From assembly GCF_900156675.1 (NCBI RefSeq), contig NZ_FTOH01000011.1:1-64000 (forward strand): a stretch of DNA of 64,000 nt. The letters run 5' to 3'. Below the pieces are notes generated by a model that was given only the letters and a program-made list of their open reading frames with translations, had not been told where the DNA came from and did no database searches. The position numbers and the translations under genes were made by a program. Positions 1-8,815 of this stretch are shown piece after piece. Numbering within the stretch: the stretch's first letter is position 1; every line of letters starts with the position of its first letter. The DNA is from Thalassolituus maritimus. GTDB lineage: Bacteria > Pseudomonadota > Gammaproteobacteria > Pseudomonadales > Oceanobacteraceae.

Positions 1-108
1 AAACGTCGGCCGGAAGAAGGGCTGATGCTCCATACGGATCGCGGAGTTGAATATCGCGGATCAGAGTACCAGAAGGAACTCCATAAACAGGGAATTGATC
101 TTGCCCCG
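1..108 (+). pseudogene. IS3-family transposase OrfB fragment
   Basis: Frame 1 encodes part of an integrase-core transposase, including an HTDRGVEYRGSEY stretch that matches the second-aspartate region of IS3-family OrfB. The fragment enters from outside the window and stops abruptly near base 108, where the terminal sequence of another insertion sequence begins. The downstream catalytic glutamate region is missing, so it cannot encode an active transposase. It is most simply read as an older IS copy interrupted by, or recombined with, the IS remnant that follows. Family assignment rests on the motif alone. Confidence 0.6.
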
Positions 109-146
109 ATAAAACGGACACCAAAGTCAAACTGACGAGGTGTCCA

Positions 147-512
147 ATGCCAAAATATACTCAGCCAAGAAAGACCTGGCAGTATTCGAACGAGTTTAAA
201 GTTAAAGCGGTTCAGCTAAGTCTGATAGAAGGAGTTCAGGTTCAGGAAGTAGCCAATACTCTCGACATCCATCCATTTATGCTGTCACGATGGCGAAAAG
301 AATACCGTGAAGGCAAGATCGTGGCAGATAAACGTAAGAAGCTAACCGAGGCGACTAGCAAGCAAGAAAAGGAAATATCGAAGGTTAAGAAGCTGGAAGC
401 AGAGAACAAGAAGCTGAAACAGGAGCTTGATCTGCTAAAAAAGTGGCAACGGTTTCTTGCGGAGGAACATCAGCAAGATATCGATTTATCGAGAAATTCG
501 GACGAGAGCTAG
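147..512 (+). CDS. IS3-family transposase OrfA
   Basis: A 121-residue protein with an N-terminal helix-turn-helix (about residues 15-55, including a SRWRKEYREG recognition-helix region) and a leucine-zipper-like coiled coil (about 75-100), the usual layout of IS3 OrfA. It binds the IS ends and, with OrfB fused by frameshifting, makes the transposase. An A6G slippery run at 437-443 lies just before the point where OrfB continues in the -1 frame. With orfB truncated here, OrfA is probably a non-functional relic or at most a repressor. Confidence 0.8.
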   Translation: MPKYTQPRKTWQYSNEFKVKAVQLSLIEGVQVQEVANTLDIHPFMLSRWRKEYREGKIVADKRKKLTEATSKQEKEISKVKKLEAENKKLKQELDLLKKWQRFLAEEHQQDIDLSRNSDES

Positions 513-586
513 GCATTAAGCGAACATGTGAATGGCTGGGAGTGTCGCGAAGTGGTTACTATGCTTGGCTTAATAGAGAACCATGA
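443..586 (+). pseudogene. IS3 OrfB N-terminal remnant (-1 frame)
   Basis: After the A6G run the -1 frame reads through EKFGRELGIKRTCEWLGVSR and SGYYAWL, the typical N-terminal HTH region of IS3-family OrfB, then ends at a TGA at 584-586. Everything downstream, including the DDE catalytic core, is gone. It confirms that the element was built for programmed -1 frameshifting and was later cut short. Confidence 0.7.
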
Positions 587-646
587 TCTTTGTTCTGGTA
601 AAACGGACACCAAAGTCAAACTAACCTAGCGTCCACTCATCGAATA

Positions 647-1981
647 TCACCAAACCACCCATGCATACCCACTGATCACCGCAATACAGCTCAGGTTAAT
701 CCAGAATCCCGCACGCATCATATCCCGCTGCGCGACATAGCCACTGCCATACACAATGGCATTCGGTGGTGTGGCCACCGGCAGCATAAAGGCACAAGAC
801 GCGGACACGGCGATTAACGCGCTTAGGATTACTGCTGGAATTCCCAGGCTTTCGGCAATGGCGGCAAATACGGGTACTAGCAAAGCGGCGCTGGCGGTGT
901 TACTGGCGAATTCGGTTAAGAAGACCACAAAGGTCACGATGGCCATAATCACCAGAATTAACGGCGCGCCCTGCAAGAAGCCACCAATATGATCGGCCAG
1001 AAAAACGCTGGTGCCGGTGGCTTTGAGTACGGCGCTCAGGCAGATACCGCCGCCAAACAACATCAGCACCCCCCAGTCGGTGGTTTTCTCGATCTGCTTC
1101 CAGGTGACGACGCGGCTGAGGCCCAGCGCCACGATGGCACTGATAGCGATCACTGTATCGAATTTAGGTAAGCCACCCAGTAGTTTGTTAATCGGTGAGC
1201 TGAATATCCAGAAGAGTACGGTTAATCCAAATATGCCCAGTGTCAGTAGTCGCGGTTGTGTCCATTCCAGTGGTTCATGCTCGGTGGAAAAGTGGTGATT
1301 CAGATTCGGACGTATGACCATAAAAAGAACCGCGAGCATGACGGGCAACAGAATCAGCGACAGTGGCCCGGCCAGGGTCAGCCAGTCCGCGAAGGTTATG
1401 TTGTTTTGTGCCGCAGCGATAGCATTGGGTGGGCTGCCTACTAAGGTGGCAATGCCTCCGATGTTTGCGCAGTAGGCGACACCAAGCAGTACGAAGATAT
1501 AAGTAGGGCGCTGCTCTTCTTCATTAAGTTGATGTAAGACACCAAGTATCAAGGGCAGCATCATGGCGGTTGTTGCTGTGTTACTTATCCACATCGACAG
1601 GCCCGCGGATACCGCAAACAGCATAAACACGGCAACGTTAAACCGACCTCGTGCCAGGGTAAGTACTTTATTAGCAATCGCGGTATCTATCTTCTGAGCA
1701 TGCAGGGCAGAGGCAAGTGCAAAGCCACCAATAAAGATAAAAATAATAGGGTTAGCGAAACTGGCGAGTGCTTTGGTGGTGTCGAGCACACCGAAAGCAA
1801 CAGCGAGTATGGGGACTAAAAGGGCTGTAATGCTGACGTCGAGTGCTTCAGTTAACCAGAGCACTGCGATAAAGATCAGGATGCTCAGGCCGTCAACGAT
1901 GGCTGGTTCAAATGGCAGCCAGAGTTGCATAGCTACGAAGAGTGCAGCATTGATCAGAACAATAAGGTTTGAGCCCGGCAT
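647..1981 (-). CDS. SLC13/DASS-family anion:sodium symporter
   Basis: A 444-residue, strongly hydrophobic protein with about a dozen membrane segments. It carries the family hallmarks SNTATTAMMLPL in the first half and ATPPNAIVYGSG near the C terminus. These are the paired SNT/ATPPNA regions that bind substrate and sodium in divalent-anion symporters (dicarboxylate, citrate or sulfate carriers). Length fits the family. It is transcribed away from the IS remnant and its stop lies close to that boundary. The substrate cannot be told from sequence; a C4-dicarboxylate is the usual guess. Confidence 0.85.
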   Translation of the reverse strand: MPGSNLIVLINAALFVAMQLWLPFEPAIVDGLSILIFIAVLWLTEALDVSITALLVPILAVAFGVLDTTKALASFANPIIFIFIGGFALASALHAQKIDTAIANKVLTLARGRFNVAVFMLFAVSAGLSMWISNTATTAMMLPLILGVLHQLNEEEQRPTYIFVLLGVAYCANIGGIATLVGSPPNAIAAAQNNITFADWLTLAGPLSLILLPVMLAVLFMVIRPNLNHHFSTEHEPLEWTQPRLLTLGIFGLTVLFWIFSSPINKLLGGLPKFDTVIAISAIVALGLSRVVTWKQIEKTTDWGVLMLFGGGICLSAVLKATGTSVFLADHIGGFLQGAPLILVIMAIVTFVVFLTEFASNTASAALLVPVFAAIAESLGIPAVILSALIAVSASCAFMLPVATPPNAIVYGSGYVAQRDMMRAGFWINLSCIAVISGYAWVVW

Positions 1982-2044
1982 ACGTCATCCGTTGTTTTTT
2001 ATTATCTATAGAGAGTAATGAAAAATAACGAACGAGGTAAGGTG

Positions 2045-3421
2045 TCAGATGCGCCGGACTTTGATCTGGCGCCCCTTAATCCGGCTTTTCCCCAGCAGGC
2101 GCAGTGCCTCATTGGCATACTCACGCTCTACGGCGGCGAAGGCGACAAAATCCAGTACGGTAATATTGCCAATCACTGTGCCCGGTATCTTACCTTTAGC
2201 GGTTATCGCTCCAACGATGTCACCGGGGCGCAGTTTGTTCTTACGGCCTTCCGCAAAGCAGATGGTCACATACGGCGGCTTAGCCGTGTCGTGCGAATCT
2301 GTCAGGTCACTCTGATGCATGGCCGGGATGTTGTGTTTGAGCAGGTCTTCAATCGCTTCGCGCTTGTATTGCTCGCGCTCAGTGAAGAGGCTCAGGGCCA
2401 GGCCTTCGCTACCAGCGCGGCCAGTACGGCCAATGCGATGTACATACACTTCCGGGTCGCGTGGCAGGTCGTAATTAATGACGGCTTGCAGTTCATCAAC
2501 ATCCAGACCGCGTGCCGCCACATCGGTGGCGACCAGGCAATGGGCGCTGCCTTGCTTAAATCGGATATAGGTCTGGTCACGATCCCGCTGGTCGAGGTCA
2601 CCGTGCAGACCCAGCGATAAATAGCCGGCGTGGCGCAGCGCCTGGGAGACTTCATTTACGGTCTGCTTGGTGTTGCAGAAGATCACTGCCTGCTCAATGG
2701 CAAAGTGCTGCATGGCGGCTAACAGAGCATCTGTGCGGCTTGATTTATCGCAGCCAATTAATTGCTGGCGGATATGATCGGTTTTGTGAACGGCCTCGAC
2801 TTTAATTGTCTCTGGCTCGTGCATCAGGTCTTTGCTCAGCGCTTTGATGTTGTCTGGGTAAGTGGCCGAAAACAGCAGCGTCTGACGGTTCTGTTTAGTA
2901 TGTGAGGCAATATCGCGGATGTCGTCGGCGAAGCCCATTTCCAGCATGCGGTCGGCTTCATCGAGAACCAGTGTACTCACGTGTTCCAGCGACATGGTTT
3001 TTTTGCGTAGGTGGTCTTTAATGCGGCCCGGAGTACCGACAACAATGTGTGCGCCGCGCTCAAGCGAGCCGATTTGCGGCCCAATTGAGACGCCGCCCGA
3101 TATAACTACGATTTTAATGTTCGGCGTAAAGCGGGCCAGTTTGCGTAATTCATCGGCGACCTGGGTTGCGAGTTCGCGGGTGGGGCAGAGCACCAAGCCC
3201 TGAATGCCAAAGAACTTAGGGTTCAGGTTCTGCAACAGCGGAATACCGAACGCTACGGTTTTACCGCTGCCGGTTTTTGCTTGAGCCAGTACGTCGTTGC
3301 CTGCAATGCTGATGGGCAGCGACTGTGCCTGGATGTCAGTCGCGTCGTTGAAACCCAGCTTTTGCAGGTTGTCCTGCATGGCTGGCGCGATGCCTTTTAT
3401 ATCTTTAAATGATGTACTCAC
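2045..3421 (-). CDS. dbpA: ATP-dependent RNA helicase DbpA
   Basis: A 458-residue DEAD-box helicase with AQAKTGSGKT (Walker A), PTRELA, TPGR, DEAD, SAT and a C-terminal HRIGRTGRAG motif. The last 80 or so residues (PGTVIGNITVLDFVAFAAVE) match the DbpA RNA-binding domain, which directs the enzyme to hairpin 92 of 23S rRNA during 50S subunit assembly. Its start overlaps the end of trmA by 4 bases, so the two form a translationally coupled pair of RNA-maturation genes. The C-terminal domain separates it from other DEAD-box paralogues. Confidence 0.93.
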   Translation of the reverse strand: MSTSFKDIKGIAPAMQDNLQKLGFNDATDIQAQSLPISIAGNDVLAQAKTGSGKTVAFGIPLLQNLNPKFFGIQGLVLCPTRELATQVADELRKLARFTPNIKIVVISGGVSIGPQIGSLERGAHIVVGTPGRIKDHLRKKTMSLEHVSTLVLDEADRMLEMGFADDIRDIASHTKQNRQTLLFSATYPDNIKALSKDLMHEPETIKVEAVHKTDHIRQQLIGCDKSSRTDALLAAMQHFAIEQAVIFCNTKQTVNEVSQALRHAGYLSLGLHGDLDQRDRDQTYIRFKQGSAHCLVATDVAARGLDVDELQAVINYDLPRDPEVYVHRIGRTGRAGSEGLALSLFTEREQYKREAIEDLLKHNIPAMHQSDLTDSHDTAKPPYVTICFAEGRKNKLRPGDIVGAITAKGKIPGTVIGNITVLDFVAFAAVEREYANEALRLLGKSRIKGRQIKVRRI

Positions 3422-4524
3422 GCGGTTGCCTTGCGTTTCAGAACGACGCCCGTTTCGATGTGGTGTGTATACGGGAACTGGTCGAACATAGCGAAACGCA
3501 CGATGTCGTGGGTTTTACATAGTTCGGTCAGGTTCGCGTGAAGAGTGTCCGGGTTACAACTGATGTAAATGATGTTGTCGTAACCGGCGGTTTGTTTAAC
3601 GGATTCGTCGTCCAGGCCTGCACGAGGCGGATCGACCAATACGGTACGGAAGTCGTAGCTGGTTAAATCAACGCCTTCTAAGCGGGTGAATTTGCGCTCG
3701 CCTCTTAAGGCCTGAACAAACTCTTCAGACGACAGGCGCGCAATAATCAGGTTGTCGATTTTGTTGTCGGCAATATTCACCTGCGCGGCATTCACTGATG
3801 TTTTAGAAATCTCAGTAGCAAGAACGCGGTCGAATTTTTCAGCCATTGCGACAGAGAAGTTGCCGTTGCCGCAGTACAGCTCAACGAGGTCACCACCAAT
3901 GCCTTCAGAGGCAGAACGGGCCCAGCTGAGCATCTTCTGGTTCACTTCGCCATTGGGTTGGGTGAAGCCGCCTTCGATCTGGCGATAGCTGAACTCTTTA
4001 CCATCGACCTTGAGCACTTCGGTCACGTAATCGCGCTCCAGCACCACCTTCTGCTTACGTGAGCGACCAATAATCGGGAAGCCAAGACGTTCCTGCAGTT
4101 CGCGCGCTTCGCCCTCCCAGGCGTCATCCAGCTTTTTGTGGTAGATCAGGGTAATCAGGGCGTCGCCGTTTAAAGTGGTCAGAAACTCGACCTGGAACAA
4201 GCGTCGACGTAACAGCTCACTGGTGTGAATTTCAGCCAGTAGCTTGTGCATCAGTTCGTTAATGAGCGGAGAGGCTATATTGAACTCACGGACTTCGTAC
4301 GCTTTCTTGCGGTTACCTGGCTCGAACATGGCGTAGAAGCAGCGGTCTCCCTCGTGCCAGAGGCGGAATTCGGCGCGCAGGCGATAGTGAGACACAGCAC
4401 TGTCGTGGACTTCCAGAGCGGGCGGTGCGAATTCTGCGAACAGACTGTTCAGGCGTGCCTTTTTCTCGGCAAGTTGGGTATCGTATTCCGCAGGATTGAT
4501 AGGATCTGGAAAGATTTCTGACAT
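3418..4524 (-). CDS. trmA: tRNA (uracil-5-)-methyltransferase TrmA
   Basis: A 368-residue SAM-dependent methyltransferase that makes m5U54 (ribothymidine) in the tRNA T-loop. Visible motifs are LYCGNGNFSVAMA (SAM binding), VDPPRAGLD, and YISCNPDTL carrying the catalytic cysteine. Length equals E. coli TrmA (366), and there is no iron-sulfur cluster region as in RumA/RlmD, which supports TrmA. It is first in a two-gene unit with dbpA, overlapping by 4 bases, and is divergent from tesB. Confidence 0.93.
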   Translation of the reverse strand: MSEIFPDPINPAEYDTQLAEKKARLNSLFAEFAPPALEVHDSAVSHYRLRAEFRLWHEGDRCFYAMFEPGNRKKAYEVREFNIASPLINELMHKLLAEIHTSELLRRRLFQVEFLTTLNGDALITLIYHKKLDDAWEGEARELQERLGFPIIGRSRKQKVVLERDYVTEVLKVDGKEFSYRQIEGGFTQPNGEVNQKMLSWARSASEGIGGDLVELYCGNGNFSVAMAEKFDRVLATEISKTSVNAAQVNIADNKIDNLIIARLSSEEFVQALRGERKFTRLEGVDLTSYDFRTVLVDPPRAGLDDESVKQTAGYDNIIYISCNPDTLHANLTELCKTHDIVRFAMFDQFPYTHHIETGVVLKRKATA

Positions 4525-4710
4525 GAGATAACCGGGGCTTAAGCGTAAGGGCCGGTATTATACGCGGCCCCGCAAAGAGTGCGAGTGTGGCGCATAATGT
4601 CATTTCGGCCAATGATTGGGTATTTCTATCGGGTATTGTTCCAATCATAGATGTAAATAATTGCTATAAATTATTCGTTGTAAATGTCTGACGAGAATAG
4701 AGAGGTGTGT

Positions 4711-5589
4711 ATGAGTGACGTGTTACAGGGGTTAGTCGAGCTGCTGGAACCTACCGAGATCGGAGAAAACACCTTTCGTGGCGAGACCCAGGACTTGGGT
4801 TTCCGGGCTTTGTTCGGCGGCCAGGTGATGGCTCAGAGCCTTTCTTCGGCGCTTAAGACGCTGCCTGAAGGCGAGTGGCATGCGCACTCGTTCCATGTTT
4901 ATTTTATGCTCGCAGGTACGGTGACCGATCATCTTGAGTTTGAGGTTGATCGATTACGTGATGGCCGTACCTTCTGTACCCGTCAGGTGAAGGCGATGCA
5001 GAATGGCCGCGCTATTCTGACCATGATCTGCTCATTCCAGCAGACCGAAGAGGGCTTTGAGCACCAGGCGGCGATGCCTGAGGTGAAAGGGCCGGATGGC
5101 ATTCCTTCGCAGGTCGAGCTGGCGCGTATGTTCCGTGACTATTTCCCGGAGAAAGTACGCGATATCTATACCGCTGATAAGCCGATCGAAATGCGAGTGC
5201 TTGATCCGGTCAATATCTTTGCGCCGACTAAGAAAGATCCGGTGAAGTACCTCTGGATGAAAGCCGACGGTTCGCTGCCAGAGGATACTGATCTGCACGC
5301 TAAGCTTCTGGCGTACGCATCTGATTTCAATCTTCTGCCGACGTCGCTGCATCCACACGCGCGTTCCTACGGGCAGAAGGGGATGCAGATGGCGAGTCTT
5401 GATCACAGCGTATGGTTCCATCGTCCGTTCCGCATGGATGAGTGGCTGCTGTACGCCATTGATAGCCCGAACGCAGGCGGCGGCCGTGGATTCTGCCGTG
5501 GCCAGGTATTTAACCAGAAAGGTGAGCTGGTCGCTTCCGTCGCTCAGGAAGGCCTGATTCGTTACCGCGAGCCGGAAGAAAAATCATGA
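4711..5589 (+). CDS. tesB: Acyl-CoA thioesterase II
   Basis: A TesB-type double-hotdog thioesterase that hydrolyses medium- and long-chain acyl-CoA to free acid and CoA. It aligns along its whole length with E. coli TesB: FGGQVMAQSL, HSFHVYF, LRDGRTF and SFQQTEEGFEHQ. The C-terminal ASDFNLLP, LDHSVWFHRPF and VAQEGLIR stretches hold the conserved Asp, Ser/Thr and Gln catalytic positions. The ATG at 4711 (MSDVLQGL) fits family starts and has an AGAGG-like site upstream; an in-frame ATG at 4684 would add nine unlikely residues. Its stop overlaps the next thioesterase gene. Confidence 0.92.
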   Translation: MSDVLQGLVELLEPTEIGENTFRGETQDLGFRALFGGQVMAQSLSSALKTLPEGEWHAHSFHVYFMLAGTVTDHLEFEVDRLRDGRTFCTRQVKAMQNGRAILTMICSFQQTEEGFEHQAAMPEVKGPDGIPSQVELARMFRDYFPEKVRDIYTADKPIEMRVLDPVNIFAPTKKDPVKYLWMKADGSLPEDTDLHAKLLAYASDFNLLPTSLHPHARSYGQKGMQMASLDHSVWFHRPFRMDEWLLYAIDSPNAGGGRGFCRGQVFNQKGELVASVAQEGLIRYREPEEKS

Positions 5590-6185
5590 TGTTGCTTCGT
5601 TTTATCTTTATTTTCTTCCGCCAGAAGTGGAATGACAATAAAGATCCTCTGGCCATGACGACCTATAAATTCCGGGTGATGCCCTGGGATATGGATCTTA
5701 ACCTGCATCTGACCAATACACGGTATCCGGCTTTCATTGATGTGGGCCGGGTTCAGTGGTTTGCAGAAATTGGTTTACTGCCACTGATCATGAGCAATGG
5801 CTGGCGCACGGTCGTCGCCAGTCAGACCGTGACCTTTGTGCGTGAAATTAAGCCGTTCACTAAGGTGGATATCGAGAGTCGGGTTCTGTATTGGGACAGA
5901 AAGTACCTGTATTCAGAGCATCGTTTTCTGGTGGAAGGCAAGTTGCATTGCAAAGCGCTGGGGCGAATTGCTCTGGTTCGTGGTGGTCGTGTGCGCAGTT
6001 TCAGTTCGCTACTGCAATCCATTGATAAGTATCATGGCCGAGAGCCGGGGGAATACATCGCCCCTGAACCAACGCCTGAAATTCAGGCCAAAATTGATCT
6101 GCTGACCTTGAAGCGTGACGCTGAACTGGCGCGAGCCCAGGCCGAGGCTGAAAAAGATTCGGAAGAAAATAAGGTTATCCCTTAG
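5586..6185 (+). CDS. Hotdog-fold thioesterase family protein (4HBT_2/FadM-like)
   Basis: A 199-residue single-hotdog protein. MPWDMDLNLHLTNTRYPAFIDVGR is the active-site helix region typical of YbgC/FadM/THEM6-type thioesterases, with Asp in the DxxLHLTN stretch. The first 20 residues are hydrophobic (MMLLRFIFIFF), suggesting a membrane anchor, and the C terminus is a charged, coiled-coil-like tail. It overlaps tesB by 4 bases (ATGA), so two acyl-thioesterases are translationally coupled. Substrate is unknown; THEM6-like proteins are poorly characterised. Confidence 0.8.
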   Translation: MMLLRFIFIFFRQKWNDNKDPLAMTTYKFRVMPWDMDLNLHLTNTRYPAFIDVGRVQWFAEIGLLPLIMSNGWRTVVASQTVTFVREIKPFTKVDIESRVLYWDRKYLYSEHRFLVEGKLHCKALGRIALVRGGRVRSFSSLLQSIDKYHGREPGEYIAPEPTPEIQAKIDLLTLKRDAELARAQAEAEKDSEENKVIP

Positions 6186-6405
6186 TTTCATCTTCCGGTG
6201 TATTCTCTAGTTTTGTTTGGGCCTCAGATTGAGAATCATCCTTCTCATCTGAGGCCTGATCTTCGTGTTTGTCTTCCTGCAACAGCTCACTTGCTGCAGA
6301 GAAGTCGAAGCCTTCAGAATCTTCCATTTCATCAATGTTCGGGCGTATGCCGCATCCGCTGCCTTTAACGGGCATTAGTCCTGAGGTGCCGGGGGCTTTT
6401 TTCAT
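6175..6405 (-). CDS. Small acidic hypothetical protein
   Basis: A 76-residue protein. The N-terminal half (GLMPVKGSGCGIRPNIDEMEDSE) looks structured, and the C-terminal half is a very acidic, Gln/Ser/Asp/Glu-rich tail. An AAGGTA site lies just before the ATG. It follows the M23 peptidase gene on the same strand with a gap of 13 bases, and its end overlaps the convergent thioesterase gene by 11 bases. I do not recognise the family. The RBS and position favour a real gene, but low complexity leaves doubt. Confidence 0.5.
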   Translation of the reverse strand: MKKAPGTSGLMPVKGSGCGIRPNIDEMEDSEGFDFSAASELLQEDKHEDQASDEKDDSQSEAQTKLENTPEDETKG

Positions 6406-6418
6406 GACAGTACCTTGT

Positions 6419-7270
6419 TCATTTAGGCTGGTCTTCCCTGAGCAGTAACTTAGGGTTTACGCGGGCGTTATTGAGGCTGACCGTCCAGTGCAGGTGAGGG
6501 CCGGTGGCTCTGCCGGTTTTACCGACGGCACCCAATAAGTCGCCTTGCTCGATGACATCGCCTTCTATTACGTCGACACGACTCATATGGCACATCATGC
6601 TGATAAGCCCCTGACCATGGTCGATAAAGACGCTGTTTCCGTTAAAGAAAAAATCACCCGTTAACACAACGGTGCCACCTGCGGGAGCAACGATGTCTTT
6701 GCCTTCGGGAGCGGCTATATCAATTCCGCTGTGCGGGTTGCGCGCCTGACCGTTAAAGAAACGCTTTAAGCCAAAGGCACTGCTGTATGGCCCTGTAGTT
6801 GGCAGGATCATCTGGTTCCAGTCGGGCGTTAATTCTGCAGAGAAGCTTTTATAGACCGGAGTCATCTGATTGTATTCGCGGCCAATGCGATCCATATCAT
6901 TTTTCTGCGGATTAACTTTACGCTTATTCTTAATTTCGATGTGCTGTTCTTCGTACGCGAAGTCTTCAAGAATCTGAGATTGTTTTTTGCCATCAATCTT
7001 AAGTTGCAGGCTCTCCTCTGCCTTTAGCGGAACCCCAATAACGGCATAACGCTGGCCGTCTACCGTTGTTGTCAGAACGGGCTTGTCGTTCAAGGTTACT
7101 TTGCTGTTTTTATCTAACGGCATGGAGATGATACCGCCAGCGATTGGATGATTCGGCAGTGCTGATTCTGAGCTGTCTGATTTCTCAATAGTTTGGCTGG
7201 CAGTCGCATTGAAAATGAATGCTGAGAGCAATACAGGTGCGAGTACAAGGCCTGTCTTTTTAATCATCAT
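6419..7270 (-). CDS. M23-family metallopeptidase, periplasmic
   Basis: A 283-residue protein with a signal peptide (about residues 1-24), a linker domain, and a C-terminal LytM/peptidase M23 domain. Zinc and catalytic residues are visible in NPHSGIDIA (His, Asp), MMCHMSRV (His) and GPHLHWTV (HxH). All expected ligands are present, so it should be an active endopeptidase cutting peptidoglycan cross-links, rather than a degenerate EnvC/NlpD-type activator. Its start overlaps the end of xseA by 11 bases, suggesting co-transcription. Confidence 0.88.
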   Translation of the reverse strand: MMIKKTGLVLAPVLLSAFIFNATASQTIEKSDSSESALPNHPIAGGIISMPLDKNSKVTLNDKPVLTTTVDGQRYAVIGVPLKAEESLQLKIDGKKQSQILEDFAYEEQHIEIKNKRKVNPQKNDMDRIGREYNQMTPVYKSFSAELTPDWNQMILPTTGPYSSAFGLKRFFNGQARNPHSGIDIAAPEGKDIVAPAGGTVVLTGDFFFNGNSVFIDHGQGLISMMCHMSRVDVIEGDVIEQGDLLGAVGKTGRATGPHLHWTVSLNNARVNPKLLLREDQPK

Positions 7271-8663
7271 TTCTTTTTGCTTCTTGTTTCATTTCTTGTT
7301 TCAGTTCTTGCTTTTGGGATACATCCTGAACGTCAGTCACGGTACTGGTGAGTGTGCCCGAGCGGATCAGTGTTTCTATTTCATCGCCGGCTTTCAGTTC
7401 TTTCGTATCTCGCACTACGGTGCCATCGGTTTTTCGGGTAATGGAATAACCACGGCTCAGGACTTCAAGCGGGCTGACGCTGTTAAGAAGTCGCATACCG
7501 GCACCAAGTTCCGTTTTCTTTTTCTGCAGTTGTTGCTGCATCGCGCGCTCGAGGCGCCCGCGTATCTGATTCAGGGTGTTCTGGCTCTGCGTCAGTCCAC
7601 GTTGTGGATGCAGATGCGCTAATGATGTCTGGAGTCGTTGCAGGCGTTGTTGAGGTTCTTTCAGGCGCGACGTCATCGCACGTTGCAGGCGTATTTCCAG
7701 CTGATCAAGATGCTGGGCTCTGGATTGCAGTGCTTGTCTTGGGCCACGCAATCGTGACTGCAACTGAGTCAGAGAGCGCTGTGCATGCATAAAGCGCTCT
7801 CGTTGATTACGGATCAATCGTTGCTGAAGATCATTAACGTAGCGCAGTATCTGTTGACCATCCGGGCTGATCAGTTCAGCCGCTGCCGAGGGAGTCGGTG
7901 CCCGCATGTCGGCGACAAAATCTGCGATGGTAAAATCGACTTCGTGACCGACAGCACTGATAACAGGCAATTGAGAGTTGGCAATTTCGCGCGCCAGAAC
8001 CTCATTGTTAAATGCCCAGAGATCTTCGAGTGAACCGCCGCCACGGCCAATAATAATAGCGTCGGCCATGTTGTCGCGGTTCGCACGATACAGCGCGTTG
8101 ATTAATTGCTGTGGTGCTTCTTCTCCTTGAACAGCAGCAGGGTAGAGATCCACTTCGAGCATGGGCCAGCGCCGCTTCAGCACCGTCAGCATATCGTGGA
8201 TGGCCGCACCGGTTGGCGAGGTAATAATTGCTACCCGTTTTACGGCGGGCAGGGGTCTTTTGCGCTCTTCAGCGAACAGACCTTCTGCGGTTAATTTGCG
8301 TTTGAGTTGTTCGAACGCGAGCAACAGGGCGCCTTCGCCGGCGGGCTTCATCGCATCGACAATCAGCTGATAGTCACCGCGGTTTTCGTAAAGGCTGACC
8401 TTGGCGCGGACTTCAACTTTATCGCCTTCTTTTGGTTGAAATTTAACCATGCCAGCGCGTGAGCGGAACATGGCACAACGCACCTGCGCGCCACTGTCCT
8501 TCAATGTGAAGTACCAATGGCCAGATGATGGGCGGGCAAGGTTGGAAATTTCACCTTCAACGCGCACAGATGCGAAGGAAACTTCGAGCATTTGTTTTGC
8601 GCGGCGGTTCAGATCCGAGACGGTAAATATACCGGGATCGCGAGGGTGGTCTGTCTGATACAT
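7260..8663 (-). CDS. xseA: Exodeoxyribonuclease VII large subunit
   Basis: Large subunit of the XseAB single-strand DNA exonuclease. An N-terminal OB fold starts at FTVSDLNRRAKQMLE and continues through ISNLARPSSGHWYFTLKD and VRCAMFR. The catalytic region contains ITSPTGAAIHDML, GRGGGSLEDLWAFN and SAVGHEVDFTIADFVAD. A long coiled coil (about residues 265-400) would bind XseB copies. In-frame ATGs exist at 8729, 8699 and 8663; the last is preferred because E. coli XseA starts just before the OB fold. No start has a strong Shine-Dalgarno site. The M23 peptidase follows in an overlap. Confidence 0.92.
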   Translation of the reverse strand: MYQTDHPRDPGIFTVSDLNRRAKQMLEVSFASVRVEGEISNLARPSSGHWYFTLKDSGAQVRCAMFRSRAGMVKFQPKEGDKVEVRAKVSLYENRGDYQLIVDAMKPAGEGALLLAFEQLKRKLTAEGLFAEERKRPLPAVKRVAIITSPTGAAIHDMLTVLKRRWPMLEVDLYPAAVQGEEAPQQLINALYRANRDNMADAIIIGRGGGSLEDLWAFNNEVLAREIANSQLPVISAVGHEVDFTIADFVADMRAPTPSAAAELISPDGQQILRYVNDLQQRLIRNQRERFMHAQRSLTQLQSRLRGPRQALQSRAQHLDQLEIRLQRAMTSRLKEPQQRLQRLQTSLAHLHPQRGLTQSQNTLNQIRGRLERAMQQQLQKKKTELGAGMRLLNSVSPLEVLSRGYSITRKTDGTVVRDTKELKAGDEIETLIRSGTLTSTVTDVQDVSQKQELKQEMKQEAKRNDD

Positions 8664-8815
8664 AAACAATCTGCTGGTTAGATAGTCAAAGGCTGACATA
8701 AGGAGGTGTTTTTGGCCAGTTTTTGTCATGATGCTAGACAGCGGCGGAAAAGCGTTCTAGGTTAGTCGGGTCGTTTTTAAAACGACCTAATTTGATCAGA
8801 ACAAGGAAATGATCC

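Larger units (their letters stand above)
110..634 (+). mobile_element. Truncated IS3-family element
   Basis: An IS remnant holds an intact orfA and only the first part of orfB. A 24-nt sequence containing GGACACCAAAGTCAAACT occurs at 110-133 and again, in the same orientation, at 599-622. The first copy contains a GGACACC/GGTGTCC inverted pair. Direct rather than inverted copies at the two ends suggest recombination between two IS copies, or an insertion next to another end, rather than one intact element. No target duplication is visible. Confidence 0.6.

Noticed and set aside
2018-2620. 200-residue open frame on the plus strand
   Set aside because: It lies wholly opposite dbpA, whose motifs are unmistakable; no family pattern in this frame.
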